Assembly: GCF_022811665.1 (NCBI RefSeq)
Contig: NZ_CP094529.1
Span: 868,001-932,000 of the forward strand
Source of the DNA: Chryseobacterium oryzae
Lineage (GTDB): Bacteria; Bacteroidota; Bacteroidia; Flavobacteriales; Weeksellaceae
Direction: 5' to 3'
DNA: 64,000 nt
A program made the translations under genes and the position numbers. The notes under the pieces were generated by a model. That model was given only the letters and a program-made list of their open reading frames with translations. It made no database searches and was not told the DNA's origin. This document shows, piece after piece, positions 44,419 through 53,455 of this stretch (position 1 is its first letter; each line of letters starts with the position of its first letter).

Positions 44419-44426
44419 CGAATTTA
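44419..44426 (-). promoter_or_regulatory. TAnnTTyG box immediately before the M1 gene
   Basis: TAAATTCG on the minus strand ends 5 nt before the ATG at 44413. It lies in the gap after the hydrolase gene and gives the peptidase its own promoter. Confidence 0.4.
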
Positions 44427-44502
44427 TGTATTGATGTTATTTTTAAGGTAATAAGTAGGAAATTTTTTGAAATTGTTACAGAATTAATATTTTGCATTCT
44501 GA

Positions 44503-45420
44503 TTATTGGAGATACCCTTTGAAAAAAGCATTTAATTGTTTAATCATATCGTTGGTATGATTGTTAATCCCATGATTGTCATTTTCATATACCAATAATT
44601 TTGTAGAAAACTGATTAGAATTAAGCTCATTGAACAAGGCAAAAGCATTGCTTACATTCACTCTCTCATCTTTTGCTCCATGAATGATAAAACTTTTCAG
44701 CTGCTTATTTTTTATTTGAGGAACTGCAAGTAATGAAGAACGTTTATTGAGTTCCAATGTAGGATTTTTCTCAAAATCGGGTATAAGTTCTTTGTAAAGC
44801 CCGTACATTTCCGGTCTGTCTTTCTGGTTAAGATCTGCAATACCACCAATAGTTGCATTGGCAGATATTCTGTCTGTTTCTTTCAAAACCAGAAAATTAG
44901 TCATGGAACCTCTGCTAATTCCCAGCATTCCTATTTTTTTTGAATCTGCATTTGTTTGATGATCTATAATATTTAATAATTGCAATACATCATTAATATC
45001 TTTTCCTCCGAATTCATCCTTACCTTCACTTCTTGAGCTGCCCCGAAGCTGAGAACCGATAATAATAAATCCTTTTGCAGCTATTTTAGATAAAAAATTG
45101 GTAAGTGTAGCGATGCTTACAGCACCGAAATCACGATTTCCACCGCGGTTGAAAATAATCACCGGAAATTTTCCTTTTGTTTTCGGTTCAATAAGAAATC
45201 CCCGGATTTTCAGATTGTCATGAGAGCGATAATCATAACCGTAAATACTTACAGAATCCAAATATTTATACTCTTCTTTGAATGTTTTTTTACCATCTTT
45301 ACCATCTACAGTATATTCTGGAAAATTTTCAGGAAAAGTCTGTTCAAGAGATACGGAAGTATTCTGAGCATTGAAAAATACAGAGAACAGTACTAAATTT
45401 AAGTAAATTAAATTTTTCAT
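44503..45420 (-). CDS. Secreted alpha/beta hydrolase, S9 peptidase-like
   Basis: The 305-aa protein has a signal peptide (MKNLIYLNLVLFSVFFNAQ). An alpha/beta hydrolase core follows: FPVIIFNRGGNRDFG (oxyanion region), nucleophile elbow GISRGS, Asp in IIHGAKDERVN and His in ENDNHGINNH near the C-terminus. Such proteins resemble the catalytic domain of prolyl oligopeptidases without the propeller. The substrate is unknown. It is the gene upstream of the M1 aminopeptidase, and the two could work together on peptides. Confidence 0.85.
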   Translation of the reverse strand: MKNLIYLNLVLFSVFFNAQNTSVSLEQTFPENFPEYTVDGKDGKKTFKEEYKYLDSVSIYGYDYRSHDNLKIRGFLIEPKTKGKFPVIIFNRGGNRDFGAVSIATLTNFLSKIAAKGFIIIGSQLRGSSRSEGKDEFGGKDINDVLQLLNIIDHQTNADSKKIGMLGISRGSMTNFLVLKETDRISANATIGGIADLNQKDRPEMYGLYKELIPDFEKNPTLELNKRSSLLAVPQIKNKQLKSFIIHGAKDERVNVSNAFALFNELNSNQFSTKLLVYENDNHGINNHTNDMIKQLNAFFKGYLQ

Positions 45421-45553
45421 ATTTACAACCGAGAAATACTTTTAATAAGAGAATGATTGATTTTGAATTATCATTTCAGCAAAAAAATGTGGAATTTTTA
45501 TTATTTTTTAAATCTTGTTCAAATATTCAAGAAAACGATTCAAAAATAATTAT

Positions 45554-46348
45554 TTATATCGCCACCGGTGCTTTTATGCCTGGATGTGGATCGTAGTTTT
45601 CTAAAGTAAAATCTTCAAAATCAAAATCAAAAATATTTTTAATTTCTGGGTTCAGTTTCATTGTGGGTAAAGTTCTTGTTTCTCTTGAAAGCTGTTTTTT
45701 AACCTGCTCAAAATGATTGTTGTAAATATGTACATCTCCAAAACTATGAACATAATCTCCAACTTCAAGACCGGTAACCTGAGCGACCATCATCAATAAA
45801 AGCGCATAACTCGCAATATTGAAGGGAACACCCAAGAAAACATCTGCACTTCTTTGATAGAGTTGTAAAGATAATTTTCCGTCTGCCACATAAAACTGAA
45901 ATAAAGCATGACATGGTGCTAATGCCATATTGGGGATTTCTGCAGCATTCCATGCAGAAACAATTAATCTTCTGGAATCGGGATTGGTTTTAATCTGCTC
46001 AATTACTTCCGAAAACTGGTCTACTACTTTACCATCTGCACCAGACCAACTACGCCATTGTGCTCCGTAAACAGGCCCCAAATCTCCATTTTCATCTGCC
46101 CATTCGTCCCAAATGGAAACACCATTGTCTTTAAGATATTTAATATTTGTTTCTCCTTTAATGAACCAAAGAAGCTCGTAAATAATAGATTTCAGGTGAA
46201 CTTTTTTTGTTGTTACCAGAGGAAAACCTTTAGACAAATCATAACGGAGCTGATACCCGAAAATGCTTCGTGTTCCTGTTCCTGTTCTGTCGGTTTTGTC
46301 GGTTCCGTTATCTAAAATATGCTGAAGTAAATCTAAGTAGTTTTGCAT
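45554..46348 (-). CDS. thyA: Thymidylate synthase
   Basis: ThyA methylates dUMP to dTMP using methylenetetrahydrofolate. The 264-aa protein has the catalytic Cys at 146 ([10 protein letters not shown]), the phosphate-binding [11 protein letters not shown] at 21-31, [10 protein letters not shown] and [15 protein letters not shown]. The length equals that of the E. coli enzyme. No dihydrofolate reductase gene lies beside it, unlike in many bacteria. A TATTTTCG box (46351-46358) ends 2 nt before the ATG. Confidence 0.98.
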   Translation of the reverse strand: MQNYLDLLQHILDNGTDKTDRTGTGTRSIFGYQLRYDLSKGFPLVTTKKVHLKSIIYELLWFIKGETNIKYLKDNGVSIWDEWADENGDLGPVYGAQWRSWSGADGKVVDQFSEVIEQIKTNPDSRRLIVSAWNAAEIPNMALAPCHALFQFYVADGKLSLQLYQRSADVFLGVPFNIASYALLLMMVAQVTGLEVGDYVHSFGDVHIYNNHFEQVKKQLSRETRTLPTMKLNPEIKNIFDFDFEDFTLENYDPHPGIKAPVAI

Positions 46349-46350
46349 TG

Positions 46351-46358
46351 CGAAAATA
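46351..46358 (-). promoter_or_regulatory. TAnnTTyG-like box at the thyA start
   Basis: TATTTTCG on the minus strand ends only 2 nt before the thyA ATG. It is one base off consensus and very close, so it is uncertain. Confidence 0.3.
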
Positions 46359-46508
46359 TAATAGCCTCAAATTTAGAAAAACTATGTTGAAAATCTTTAA
46401 TTTGAGCCTAAATAATCCATATCGCAATCATTGATTTTTTGGATTGAATGAAGATGATATTTTTAGCTTTCTTTTTTTGTTATTTTTCTTTAAAAATTAA
46501 ATGATAAT

Positions 46509-47504
46509 TTATTTACTGTCAATATATTCAAATGCTTTTTTGAAATAAGTTTCATCAATTTTTTTCTTGTCTGATGAATTTTCTATTGAAATATTAGGTG
46601 CAATTCCTTCCCCGATTTTATTATATTCTTTTCCGTTTCTGTCCACAATATTTCCAATTGTTAATACAAGAAAAGAGCCGTCTGATAATTTATATTCTTG
46701 ATTTGCAGAGGTTAAACCTTGAGTATTTACGCCAATTAATTTTACATTTTTCTGATCAACAAAAGACGCTGTGATAAATTCTCCCGAACTTCCGGTTACT
46801 TTATTGATTAAAACCGCAATAGGTCTGTTTATCGTTTTAGGTTCTTTTTGTATGATTTTAAATTGTTGAGTTGCTTTTGAACCTTCATAAAATTTACCAT
46901 CTTTGTAATTAAAATACTCAATTTCTCCTTTGGAATCTTTAGTTCCCACCACGTTTTTATGATCTAAAAATGGAGCAACAGCGGCATACATAGGATAAAG
47001 CATTCCTCCGAAATTGTCTCTTAAATCAATAATCCAACCTTTTGGATTTTGTTTTTGCAGTTCGTTTACTTTTGAATAAAAAGTGTTGATATATAAATTC
47101 CAATCGTCGTTGTTAAATGATCCAATATCTGGCAAACTGATATAAGCATATTTGTTTTCTAACAAATCACTTTTAATCACCGGAAATTCTTGTCCTGTAG
47201 CCTTATAACCTAAAGTATATTGCTTCACAACTTCTGCCGGATAAAAGTTGGAATGGGAGTCTTCCAACGAAACAAGAGCATTTTTTAGAATAGGAAAAGT
47301 CTCTTTAATCGTCTTTACTTTTGAAGCTTCCGCTAAAGTTTTACTGTAAATTTTATCCCAATTTATCTTTGATTTATTTACCGATTTGTCCTTCATAATT
47401 TTCAAAGCATCGGTTACATAAGTTTTCACACTATCAGATTGAGCTGAAATAGTATTCGTAGACAAAGTTGTTATCAAAGATAAGATCAGTGAAATTTTTT
47501 TCAT
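46509..47504 (-). CDS. S41 family (C-terminal processing type) peptidase, secreted
   Basis: The 331-aa protein has a signal peptide (MKKISLILSLITTLSTNTISAQ) and a tail-specific protease core. WIIDLRDNFGGMLYPMY is the conserved strand and helix, VTGSSGEFITASF carries the likely nucleophile Ser, and NQEYKLSDGSFLVLT follows as in the family. No PDZ domain is obvious, unlike in CtpA, so it belongs to the shorter branch. The substrate is unknown. A TATTTTTG box lies at 47523-47530. Confidence 0.85.
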   Translation of the reverse strand: MKKISLILSLITTLSTNTISAQSDSVKTYVTDALKIMKDKSVNKSKINWDKIYSKTLAEASKVKTIKETFPILKNALVSLEDSHSNFYPAEVVKQYTLGYKATGQEFPVIKSDLLENKYAYISLPDIGSFNNDDWNLYINTFYSKVNELQKQNPKGWIIDLRDNFGGMLYPMYAAVAPFLDHKNVVGTKDSKGEIEYFNYKDGKFYEGSKATQQFKIIQKEPKTINRPIAVLINKVTGSSGEFITASFVDQKNVKLIGVNTQGLTSANQEYKLSDGSFLVLTIGNIVDRNGKEYNKIGEGIAPNISIENSSDKKKIDETYFKKAFEYIDSK

Positions 47505-47522
47505 AGTAAGAATTTATTCCTT

Positions 47523-47530
47523 CAAAAATA
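47523..47530 (-). promoter_or_regulatory. TAnnTTTG box for the S41 peptidase gene
   Basis: TATTTTTG on the minus strand lies 18 bp before the ATG at 47504. Confidence 0.5.
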
Positions 47531-47577
47531 ACAATACTAAGCGAACGAAGTATCTAAATATTTTTTAGAATGAAGAA

Positions 47578-48540
47578 TTATTTTGAAAGAATACTTTGAA
47601 TAATCATTTCCGCATGAATTCTCGAATTTTCAATGAACCAAAGATGTGTATCTTTTCCGCCACAAACTACACCAGCAAGATATAAATTCGGAACATTAGT
47701 TTCCATTGTTTCAGGATGATAAAGTGGATTCAGACAATCTCCTTGTAACTCGATTCCTGAGTTTTTTAGAAAATCAAAATCGGGAAGATAACCTGTCATT
47801 GCCAATACAAAATCATTTTCAATTTCATTGATTTTTCCATTTTCATCTTTAAAAATGACCGAATTTTCTTTAATTTCAAGCAATTCGGAATTAAAATGTG
47901 CTTTAATACTTCCTTCTGAAATTCTGTTCTCAATGTCTGGTTTTACCCAATATTTTACACTTTTGGAAATTTCGGAGTGGCGAATAATCATAGTCACTTC
48001 CGCACCTTTTCTGTAAGTTTCTAAAGCGGCATCTACCGAAGAATTGCTTGAGCCCACCACTACAATTTTCTGTTTTGCATAAGGATAAGGCTCTGTATAA
48101 TAATGTTTTACTTTCCATAAATCTTCTCCGGGAATATTCATGAGGTTGGGAATGTCATAAAATCCGGTAGCGATAATCACATTTTTGGCAAAATATTTTG
48201 ATTTTGATGTTTCAACAGAAAATATTTCCTGATTTTTAGAAACATTTATTACTCGTTCGTAAAGATTAATGTTGATATTTTTCTGTCTTGTAATGCCTTG
48301 ATAATATTCTAATGCTTCCTGTCTTCCTGGTTTGGTAGCTGCAGAAATAAAAGGAATTTCTGCAATTTCGAGTTTATCTGCTGTTGAGAAAAACTTCATA
48401 TATAAAGGGTAATTGTACAGAGAGTTTACAATGGTTCCTTTCTCAATAATCAAATAGCTGAGATTATTTTTTCTAGCTTCCAATGCACAGTTTAGCCCAA
48501 TAGGTCCTGCTCCGATGATGAGAATATCTAAGATTTCCAT
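47578..48540 (-). CDS. ypdA: YpdA family putative bacillithiol disulfide reductase
   Basis: The 320-aa flavoprotein has an FAD motif near the N-terminus (IIGAGPIGLNCALEA) and an NADPH motif in the middle (VVGSSNSSVDAALETY). It ends with LAGVVCGGKDTHLWFIENSR, a conserved YpdA end. In Firmicutes YpdA reduces bacillithiol disulfide, and many Bacteroidota also make bacillithiol. It lacks the CxxC of thioredoxin reductases, consistent with YpdA. A TAAATTTG box ends 4 nt before the ATG. Confidence 0.9.
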   Translation of the reverse strand: MEILDILIIGAGPIGLNCALEARKNNLSYLIIEKGTIVNSLYNYPLYMKFFSTADKLEIAEIPFISAATKPGRQEALEYYQGITRQKNININLYERVINVSKNQEIFSVETSKSKYFAKNVIIATGFYDIPNLMNIPGEDLWKVKHYYTEPYPYAKQKIVVVGSSNSSVDAALETYRKGAEVTMIIRHSEISKSVKYWVKPDIENRISEGSIKAHFNSELLEIKENSVIFKDENGKINEIENDFVLAMTGYLPDFDFLKNSGIELQGDCLNPLYHPETMETNVPNLYLAGVVCGGKDTHLWFIENSRIHAEMIIQSILSK

Positions 48541-48544
48541 TACA

Positions 48545-48552
48545 CAAATTTA
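48545..48552 (-). promoter_or_regulatory. TAnnTTTG box immediately before ypdA
   Basis: TAAATTTG on the minus strand ends 4 nt before the ypdA ATG, so the mRNA is probably leaderless. Confidence 0.5.
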
Positions 48553-48627
48553 CGAAATCAAAGGATTTCTCTGCCTAAATTTCTGAAAATTCGGCATCAC
48601 TTTTGGAACTTTAAAGAAAATTTAAAT

Positions 48628-49263
48628 ATGAAACATTTTCTGATATCTTTACTTGTAGTAACTTTATTTTCTTGTAACAAAAAAGCAGAAGAAAATTACA
48701 AACCGTCTATTGATAGCATAAAAACTTCCGTTCAAAAGAAAGAAAAAAAACAGCAATCTCTTCCTAAGGAAGTTGTATTGAAAAAAATGAATAGCGAACT
48801 TCTGCAGGCTATAAAAATGGTAGATTACAATGCTTTCGCCAACCATATTCATCCCGAAAAAGGGATTCGTTTTTCTATGTATGCATTTACAAACCGTAAT
48901 GAAGATAAGCACTTTTCAAAATCAGATTTCCAGAAATATTTTCCTACAAAGACTATTTTTACGTGGGGATCTCTTGACGGAACTGGCGAAGTGTATCAGG
49001 CAACGATTAAGAATTACTTCAGAAAATGGGTTTTCAAAAAAGATTTTACCCATTCAAAATATTCTTACAATTCTTTTCAGGGAGGAGGAAATTCGCTCAA
49101 TAATCTTGAGGAAATATATCCTAAATCCGATTTCACCGAAAACTACATTCCCGGTTCGGAGCAGTATAGCGAAATGGATTGGAAGTCGCTCCGTTTCGTT
49201 TTTGAAGAATTTAAAGGTGAATATTATCTCGTTGCTGTAATTAATGATGAATGGACAGTCTAA
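48628..49263 (+). CDS. Lipoprotein of unknown function
   Basis: The 211-aa protein has a lipoprotein signal (MKHFLISLLVVTLFSCNKKA, Cys at 16). A Lys-rich linker and a globular domain follow, with MVDYNAFANHIHPEKGIRFS and a C-terminal FEEFKGEYYLVAVINDEW. The latter pattern is seen in uncharacterised Bacteroidota lipoproteins with an NTF2-like or stress-response feel. No catalytic motif is evident. Its TAA stop overlaps the TAG stop of the convergent glycosyltransferase gene, with no terminator between them. Confidence 0.75.
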   Translation: MKHFLISLLVVTLFSCNKKAEENYKPSIDSIKTSVQKKEKKQQSLPKEVVLKKMNSELLQAIKMVDYNAFANHIHPEKGIRFSMYAFTNRNEDKHFSKSDFQKYFPTKTIFTWGSLDGTGEVYQATIKNYFRKWVFKKDFTHSKYSYNSFQGGGNSLNNLEEIYPKSDFTENYIPGSEQYSEMDWKSLRFVFEEFKGEYYLVAVINDEWTV

Positions 49264-50561
49264 CCCAGCAATTCGGAAAGTTGTTTTGTTAAATTTTTTC
49301 TTGAAAACTGTTCGATATTTTTTGTGTTTTCAGATAAATTACCGTTTTTCCAGAGTTTAAATTTCTGTATTATAAAATCTTCAATTTCTTCTGAATCTTC
49401 GTAGCTAAAGTGCTTTCCGGCACTAGTTTCCTGTAAGATTTTAGAAACATCTGCCTCGTTGGGACCAAACGAAAGAATCTGTTTTCCGGTGGCGAGATAC
49501 TCAAATATTTTGCCCGGAATTATTCCTTTGGAAGAAACATTGGGGAAGTTGGTAATCAATAAAATTGATGAGTTCGACATTTCCTGAACTGCCCGGTCAT
49601 GCGAAACATACCCAAGCTTCAGAATATGATTTTTCAAATCTGAATTTTCCAAACTTGTCAAAATTTTATCATCAATTCTTCCCACGAATTTTAATCTGAA
49701 ACTTTCAGCAAAATCTGAATTGTTTTTGATTAAATTATTCAGTGCTGCCCAAAGATTTTCAGGATTTCTCAGCTGTTCCAAAACACCGATATAGCTCAGT
49801 GTAAAATGATCAGAAATAGCGGACTGATTTAGTTTTTTTCCTGAATCTGTTTCATCAAAACCATTCGTAATGCAAACCGCATTGGCTCCGTTTTTTCTGA
49901 AATTTTCTGCATCTGTATAGCTTGTTGCCAAAGTAATATCTGCATTTTTAAAAACCTCACTTTCAAGAAAACGATGCTTTTTATCTGATCTGTTGGTAAG
50001 CTTTAAATGCTTGTAATATGAAATTTCTGTCCAAGGATCACGGAAATCGGCAATCCATCGGAGATGGGGGAGTTTCTTCTTTAAATTCAGACCAATAAGG
50101 TGCATAGAATGAGGTGGACCCGAAGTTACAACGGTTTCTATGTTGTTTTGCTGAAGATACTTTTCTAGAAATTCTGTGGAAGGTTTTACCCAGAAAACTC
50201 TGGCATCGGGAATAAAAAAATTTCCTCTCACCCAAATCGAAAGTTTAGATTTCCAGCTTTGATTATTTCCCACATCAAACTGTCCTGCTTTGAATTTTTT
50301 ATTGCTTTTATTAAGCTTTTCGGCAAGTTGATAAGGTTCCCAGATTTTAGTTTTTACAATTTCTAAATCTTCAGGAACATCTTTCATTAAACTTTCATCC
50401 AGCAAAGGATAACTTGGGTTTTCCGGAGTGTAAATAATGGGTTTCCAGCCAAATTCGGGAAGGTATTTTGCAAATTTTAACCACCGCTGAACTCCCGGAC
50501 CTCCCGCAGGTGGCCAGTAATACGTGATGATTAATATCTTTTTTGTCTGAATTCCTTCCAT
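49260..50561 (-). CDS. Glycosyltransferase family 4 (GT-B)
   Basis: The 433-aa protein starts KILIITYYWPPAGGPGVQRW, the N-terminal glycine-rich loop of GT4 enzymes. The later segments TLSYIGVLEQLRNPENLWAA and LRFVGRIDD, and FEYLATGKQILSFGPNEADV (the nucleotide-sugar binding EX7E region), follow. There are no membrane segments. It probably takes part in surface glycan synthesis. It lies 23 bp downstream of the yfhO-like gene and may share its transcript. Confidence 0.88.
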   Translation of the reverse strand: MEGIQTKKILIITYYWPPAGGPGVQRWLKFAKYLPEFGWKPIIYTPENPSYPLLDESLMKDVPEDLEIVKTKIWEPYQLAEKLNKSNKKFKAGQFDVGNNQSWKSKLSIWVRGNFFIPDARVFWVKPSTEFLEKYLQQNNIETVVTSGPPHSMHLIGLNLKKKLPHLRWIADFRDPWTEISYYKHLKLTNRSDKKHRFLESEVFKNADITLATSYTDAENFRKNGANAVCITNGFDETDSGKKLNQSAISDHFTLSYIGVLEQLRNPENLWAALNNLIKNNSDFAESFRLKFVGRIDDKILTSLENSDLKNHILKLGYVSHDRAVQEMSNSSILLITNFPNVSSKGIIPGKIFEYLATGKQILSFGPNEADVSKILQETSAGKHFSYEDSEEIEDFIIQKFKLWKNGNLSENTKNIEQFSRKNLTKQLSELLG

Positions 50562-50584
50562 TTTAACTAAAAGTCCTTGATTTT

Positions 50585-53119
50585 TTAAGCGTTTGAAGTT
50601 TCAGTATTTTTAGGTTTTCGGAACATTAGAGAAATTCCAAAACCACTTAAAACTATAAATAATCCAAAACAGATTAGGGAAATCCATTTTCCTTTTTCGA
50701 TAACCTCAGGCTCAAAAACCATTTTTATATTATGATTTCCTGCGGGTACATGTAATGAACGTAGAAAATAGTCTGCTTTAATATAAGGAACTTCCTTTTC
50801 ATCTATGAAGACTTTCCAGCCATGAGGATAATACACTTCAGAGAAAACTGCCAATTGTGGAGTTTTAGAAGATGATTTAAATTCTAATTCGTTAGGCTCA
50901 TATTTGGTAAGATTAATCGTAGCCGTAGAGTCTATTTGAACAGGTTTTCCCTCAAAATAAGTTTTGTCTACATTATTAATTACAGCCGTTTTCTTACTAT
51001 CGATTTCTCCAATTAGATTAATTTCTTCGTTAGGTGTTGCAGCAAATTTTAAATCGCTTACAAACCATGCATTTCCGTTGGCATTAGGGTTTGGAACAAC
51101 TTGCGGAGAAGAAGTTTCCCCAAAAATCATGTATTTTGTATTGAGAAGATTTAAAATCTTTGGTGTTTTAATACTGTCTACATTAGAAATATATTGGTTC
51201 ATAACATCATCAAACCTTCTCAGTCTTACAGCATGATAACCTCCCACCGAAGATTTAAAATATGACGTATTGGTTTCGCTATTTACACCCAACACCTGAT
51301 TGTATATTCTGTAATGCTTTTTGTCTTTTTCAGCAATAGTTTCCAGAGTTTTATTTACCGGAATACTTGCTAAAATAGACTGTAAATTTTCGTTATCTCC
51401 CGCTTTCTCCATAAGATAATCGCTGCTCTCTGTCTGGAAAGGATTTTCTGCGAAAATTTTATCTACATAATTGTCGTCATTCAGGTAACGTTTGTTCACG
51501 CTCCACAAATCAAATAAACTTACCGCACCAATAATTAAAAGTGCAATATTTTGATTGAGTTTCTGTTTCAAACTGAAAAACAACACAGCACAAGTAATTC
51601 CAACATATAATAATGCTTTAATAGCATCTGTACGGAACATTCCGAATCTTGCGTCGATTAAATAATCCAATAAAAATGGAGGAAGATAGGTTCTTTCGTT
51701 ATCGGTTGCAAATCCTAAAAGAGATTTTCCAAAAATGATTAGAATGAATGTTAAGCCTAAAGTTCCCGCACCAGTATAGGTTAGTATTTTCTTTTTGTAT
51801 TCTTCGTCTAGATTTTCACTTTTGAAAAACCTGTATAATCCTATGATTGCTATAAGTGGGAAGAGTAATTCTACAACTACCAAAATAGATGACGGAGCCC
51901 TGAATTTGCTATAAAAAGGGATGTAATCTATAAAAAAGTCTGAAAGAACCATGAAATTGCTTCCCCAAGCCAATAAAATGGTTAAAATAGAGGCTCCTAA
52001 AATCCAGTAACGGTATTTTTTCGGAGCAAAAAAGAATCCTAAAAGTGCAAGAAAACATACCACGGCTCCTTGATAAGCCGGACCTGAAGTTCCCGGCTGA
52101 TCTCCCCAATAAGTAAGACTTCCGAATCCTTTCGAGATACGTTCGTATTCTGCCTGCGAACTTACATTTTGCTGAACCATCTCGCGAACCTTTTCCATCA
52201 TTTCTTTTCCTTCCGGTTCCTGGCTTCCACCACCCATTAGTCTTGGTATGAAAAGATTTAAAGTTTCCAGTTTACCGTAGCTCCACATCAGGATGCTTTC
52301 TTTATCCATACCGGTATTTCCGGCTTTGTGACTGTCGTTGGTTAAGATTTGTTTTCCTCTTACTGTTTCTTTTATGTATTCGGAGTTTGCCATAATTCGC
52401 TGAGAATTCATCCCAACACCTATCGCAAGAGAAGCAGCAATAATCCCTGAAGAAACTAAGAAATGTTTCATCGGAACTTTCTTTTTTATAGCTCTTACTA
52501 ATTCAGAAATAAATAAAAATCCTAACCCTAAAAACAAATAGTAAGTCATCTGCGGATGGTTCGCTGCAACCTGTAATCCGAAGAATAGGGTAGTAACGAT
52601 AAATCCGAGGATGTATTTTTTTCTGATGTATACCAATAAAATTCCGGCTAAAAGAGGAGCAAAATATTCTATGGTATTTACTTTTCCGTTGTGCCCTGCT
52701 GCAATAATAATGTAGAAATACGTGGAAAGACCAAAAAAAGTGGCTCCTAAAAGAGCATATTTCCAGTTTCGGACGGCAACCATTCCCAAAAGGAAAAATC
52801 CTGAAAAAAGTAAAAACAGATAATTAACCGGTCTTGGCAAAATATTTAGATAACTGTCTATTTTTTTGATAATATCTCCTTCAAAACGGCTTCCCATCTG
52901 GTAAGTAGGCATACCTCCAAACATAGAATCGCTCCAATACGTTTCTTTATCGAAATTTTCGCGGTAATCTAGAAGTTCTTTTGCACCACCACGGTATTGT
53001 ACAATATCGTGCTGAAAAAGCTGTTTTCCTGTAAAAACGGGAGTAGAATATAAAAATGCTAAAACTAAGAATACAACTAATGAAGCTGCAACATAGATTA
53101 AGTTTTTATTTTTTGCCAT
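50585..53119 (-). CDS. YfhO family membrane protein
   Basis: The 844-aa protein has an N-terminal membrane segment followed by the conserved QHDIVQYRGGAKELLDYREN loop (acidic residues near 38-55). About 12 more segments run to ~520. A periplasmic domain (~540-800) and a final TM (~812-832) complete it. YfhO proteins are GT-C like and have been tied to glycosylation of teichoic or lipoteichoic acids in Firmicutes; in Bacteroidota the acceptor is unknown. The pairing with a GT4 gene fits a glycan role. Confidence 0.88.
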   Translation of the reverse strand: MAKNKNLIYVAASLVVFLVLAFLYSTPVFTGKQLFQHDIVQYRGGAKELLDYRENFDKETYWSDSMFGGMPTYQMGSRFEGDIIKKIDSYLNILPRPVNYLFLLFSGFFLLGMVAVRNWKYALLGATFFGLSTYFYIIIAAGHNGKVNTIEYFAPLLAGILLVYIRKKYILGFIVTTLFFGLQVAANHPQMTYYLFLGLGFLFISELVRAIKKKVPMKHFLVSSGIIAASLAIGVGMNSQRIMANSEYIKETVRGKQILTNDSHKAGNTGMDKESILMWSYGKLETLNLFIPRLMGGGSQEPEGKEMMEKVREMVQQNVSSQAEYERISKGFGSLTYWGDQPGTSGPAYQGAVVCFLALLGFFFAPKKYRYWILGASILTILLAWGSNFMVLSDFFIDYIPFYSKFRAPSSILVVVELLFPLIAIIGLYRFFKSENLDEEYKKKILTYTGAGTLGLTFILIIFGKSLLGFATDNERTYLPPFLLDYLIDARFGMFRTDAIKALLYVGITCAVLFFSLKQKLNQNIALLIIGAVSLFDLWSVNKRYLNDDNYVDKIFAENPFQTESSDYLMEKAGDNENLQSILASIPVNKTLETIAEKDKKHYRIYNQVLGVNSETNTSYFKSSVGGYHAVRLRRFDDVMNQYISNVDSIKTPKILNLLNTKYMIFGETSSPQVVPNPNANGNAWFVSDLKFAATPNEEINLIGEIDSKKTAVINNVDKTYFEGKPVQIDSTATINLTKYEPNELEFKSSSKTPQLAVFSEVYYPHGWKVFIDEKEVPYIKADYFLRSLHVPAGNHNIKMVFEPEVIEKGKWISLICFGLFIVLSGFGISLMFRKPKNTETSNA

Positions 53120-53150
53120 AAAATTGGTTGTTATCTTTAATATTGGGATG

Positions 53151-53381
53151 TTAACGTTTTTCGTTGCTGTCTTTTACCTCTTCATAATCTACAGTTTCGG
53201 CATCCCATTTTACTTTTTTCTCAATATTATTTTTTGAGTTTTTTATTTCTTCTTTCTCGCTGTTCTGAGGTCTGAAACCAGTGTATTTATAAAATTTATT
53301 AAAGAAAATCCTTTTAAGAATATTCCAAACAAAAAATAATACTATGGTTATGAGGATAAATTCAAGAATGTGCTTAAACAT
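53151..53381 (-). CDS. DUF4834 family small membrane protein
   Basis: The 76-aa protein has a single N-terminal membrane segment (about 4-22, FILITIVLFFVWNILKRIFF). A charged C-terminal tail rich in Glu, Lys and Asn follows, ending VDYEEVKDSNEK. This shape matches the Bacteroidota DUF4834 family of unknown function. It lies 31 bp upstream of the yfhO-like gene, with which it is often adjacent in related genomes by my recollection. Confidence 0.75.
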   Translation of the reverse strand: MFKHILEFILITIVLFFVWNILKRIFFNKFYKYTGFRPQNSEKEEIKNSKNNIEKKVKWDAETVDYEEVKDSNEKR

Positions 53382-53399
53382 AATCTATCTTGTTTTTTT

Positions 53400-53433
53400 G
53401 AGCGTAGCAAAAGAATCCATCCTGAGCAACGCT
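53400..53433. repeat. Remnant of a dispersed palindromic repeat
   Basis: AGCGTAGC (53401-53408) and GCAACGCT (53426-53433) form an imperfect stem around AATCCATCCTGA. The words resemble a short repeat common in intergenic regions of Bacteroidota and other phyla (TCATCCTGAGCGTAGCGAAGGATC-like). It lies between the DUF6263-type gene and DUF4834. On the minus strand it is followed by A, not T, so it is not a typical terminator for the gene upstream. Confidence 0.45.
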
Positions 53434-53455
53434 TTTCGTAACTGAATTTTTTAAA

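Noticed and set aside
44414..44497. 28-residue extension of the M1 peptidase
   Set aside because: It would place the signal peptide inside the chain, and the promoter box lies within the extension.
53400..53433. Treating the palindrome as the terminator of the DUF6263-type gene
   Set aside because: On that strand the stem is followed by a run of A rather than T.
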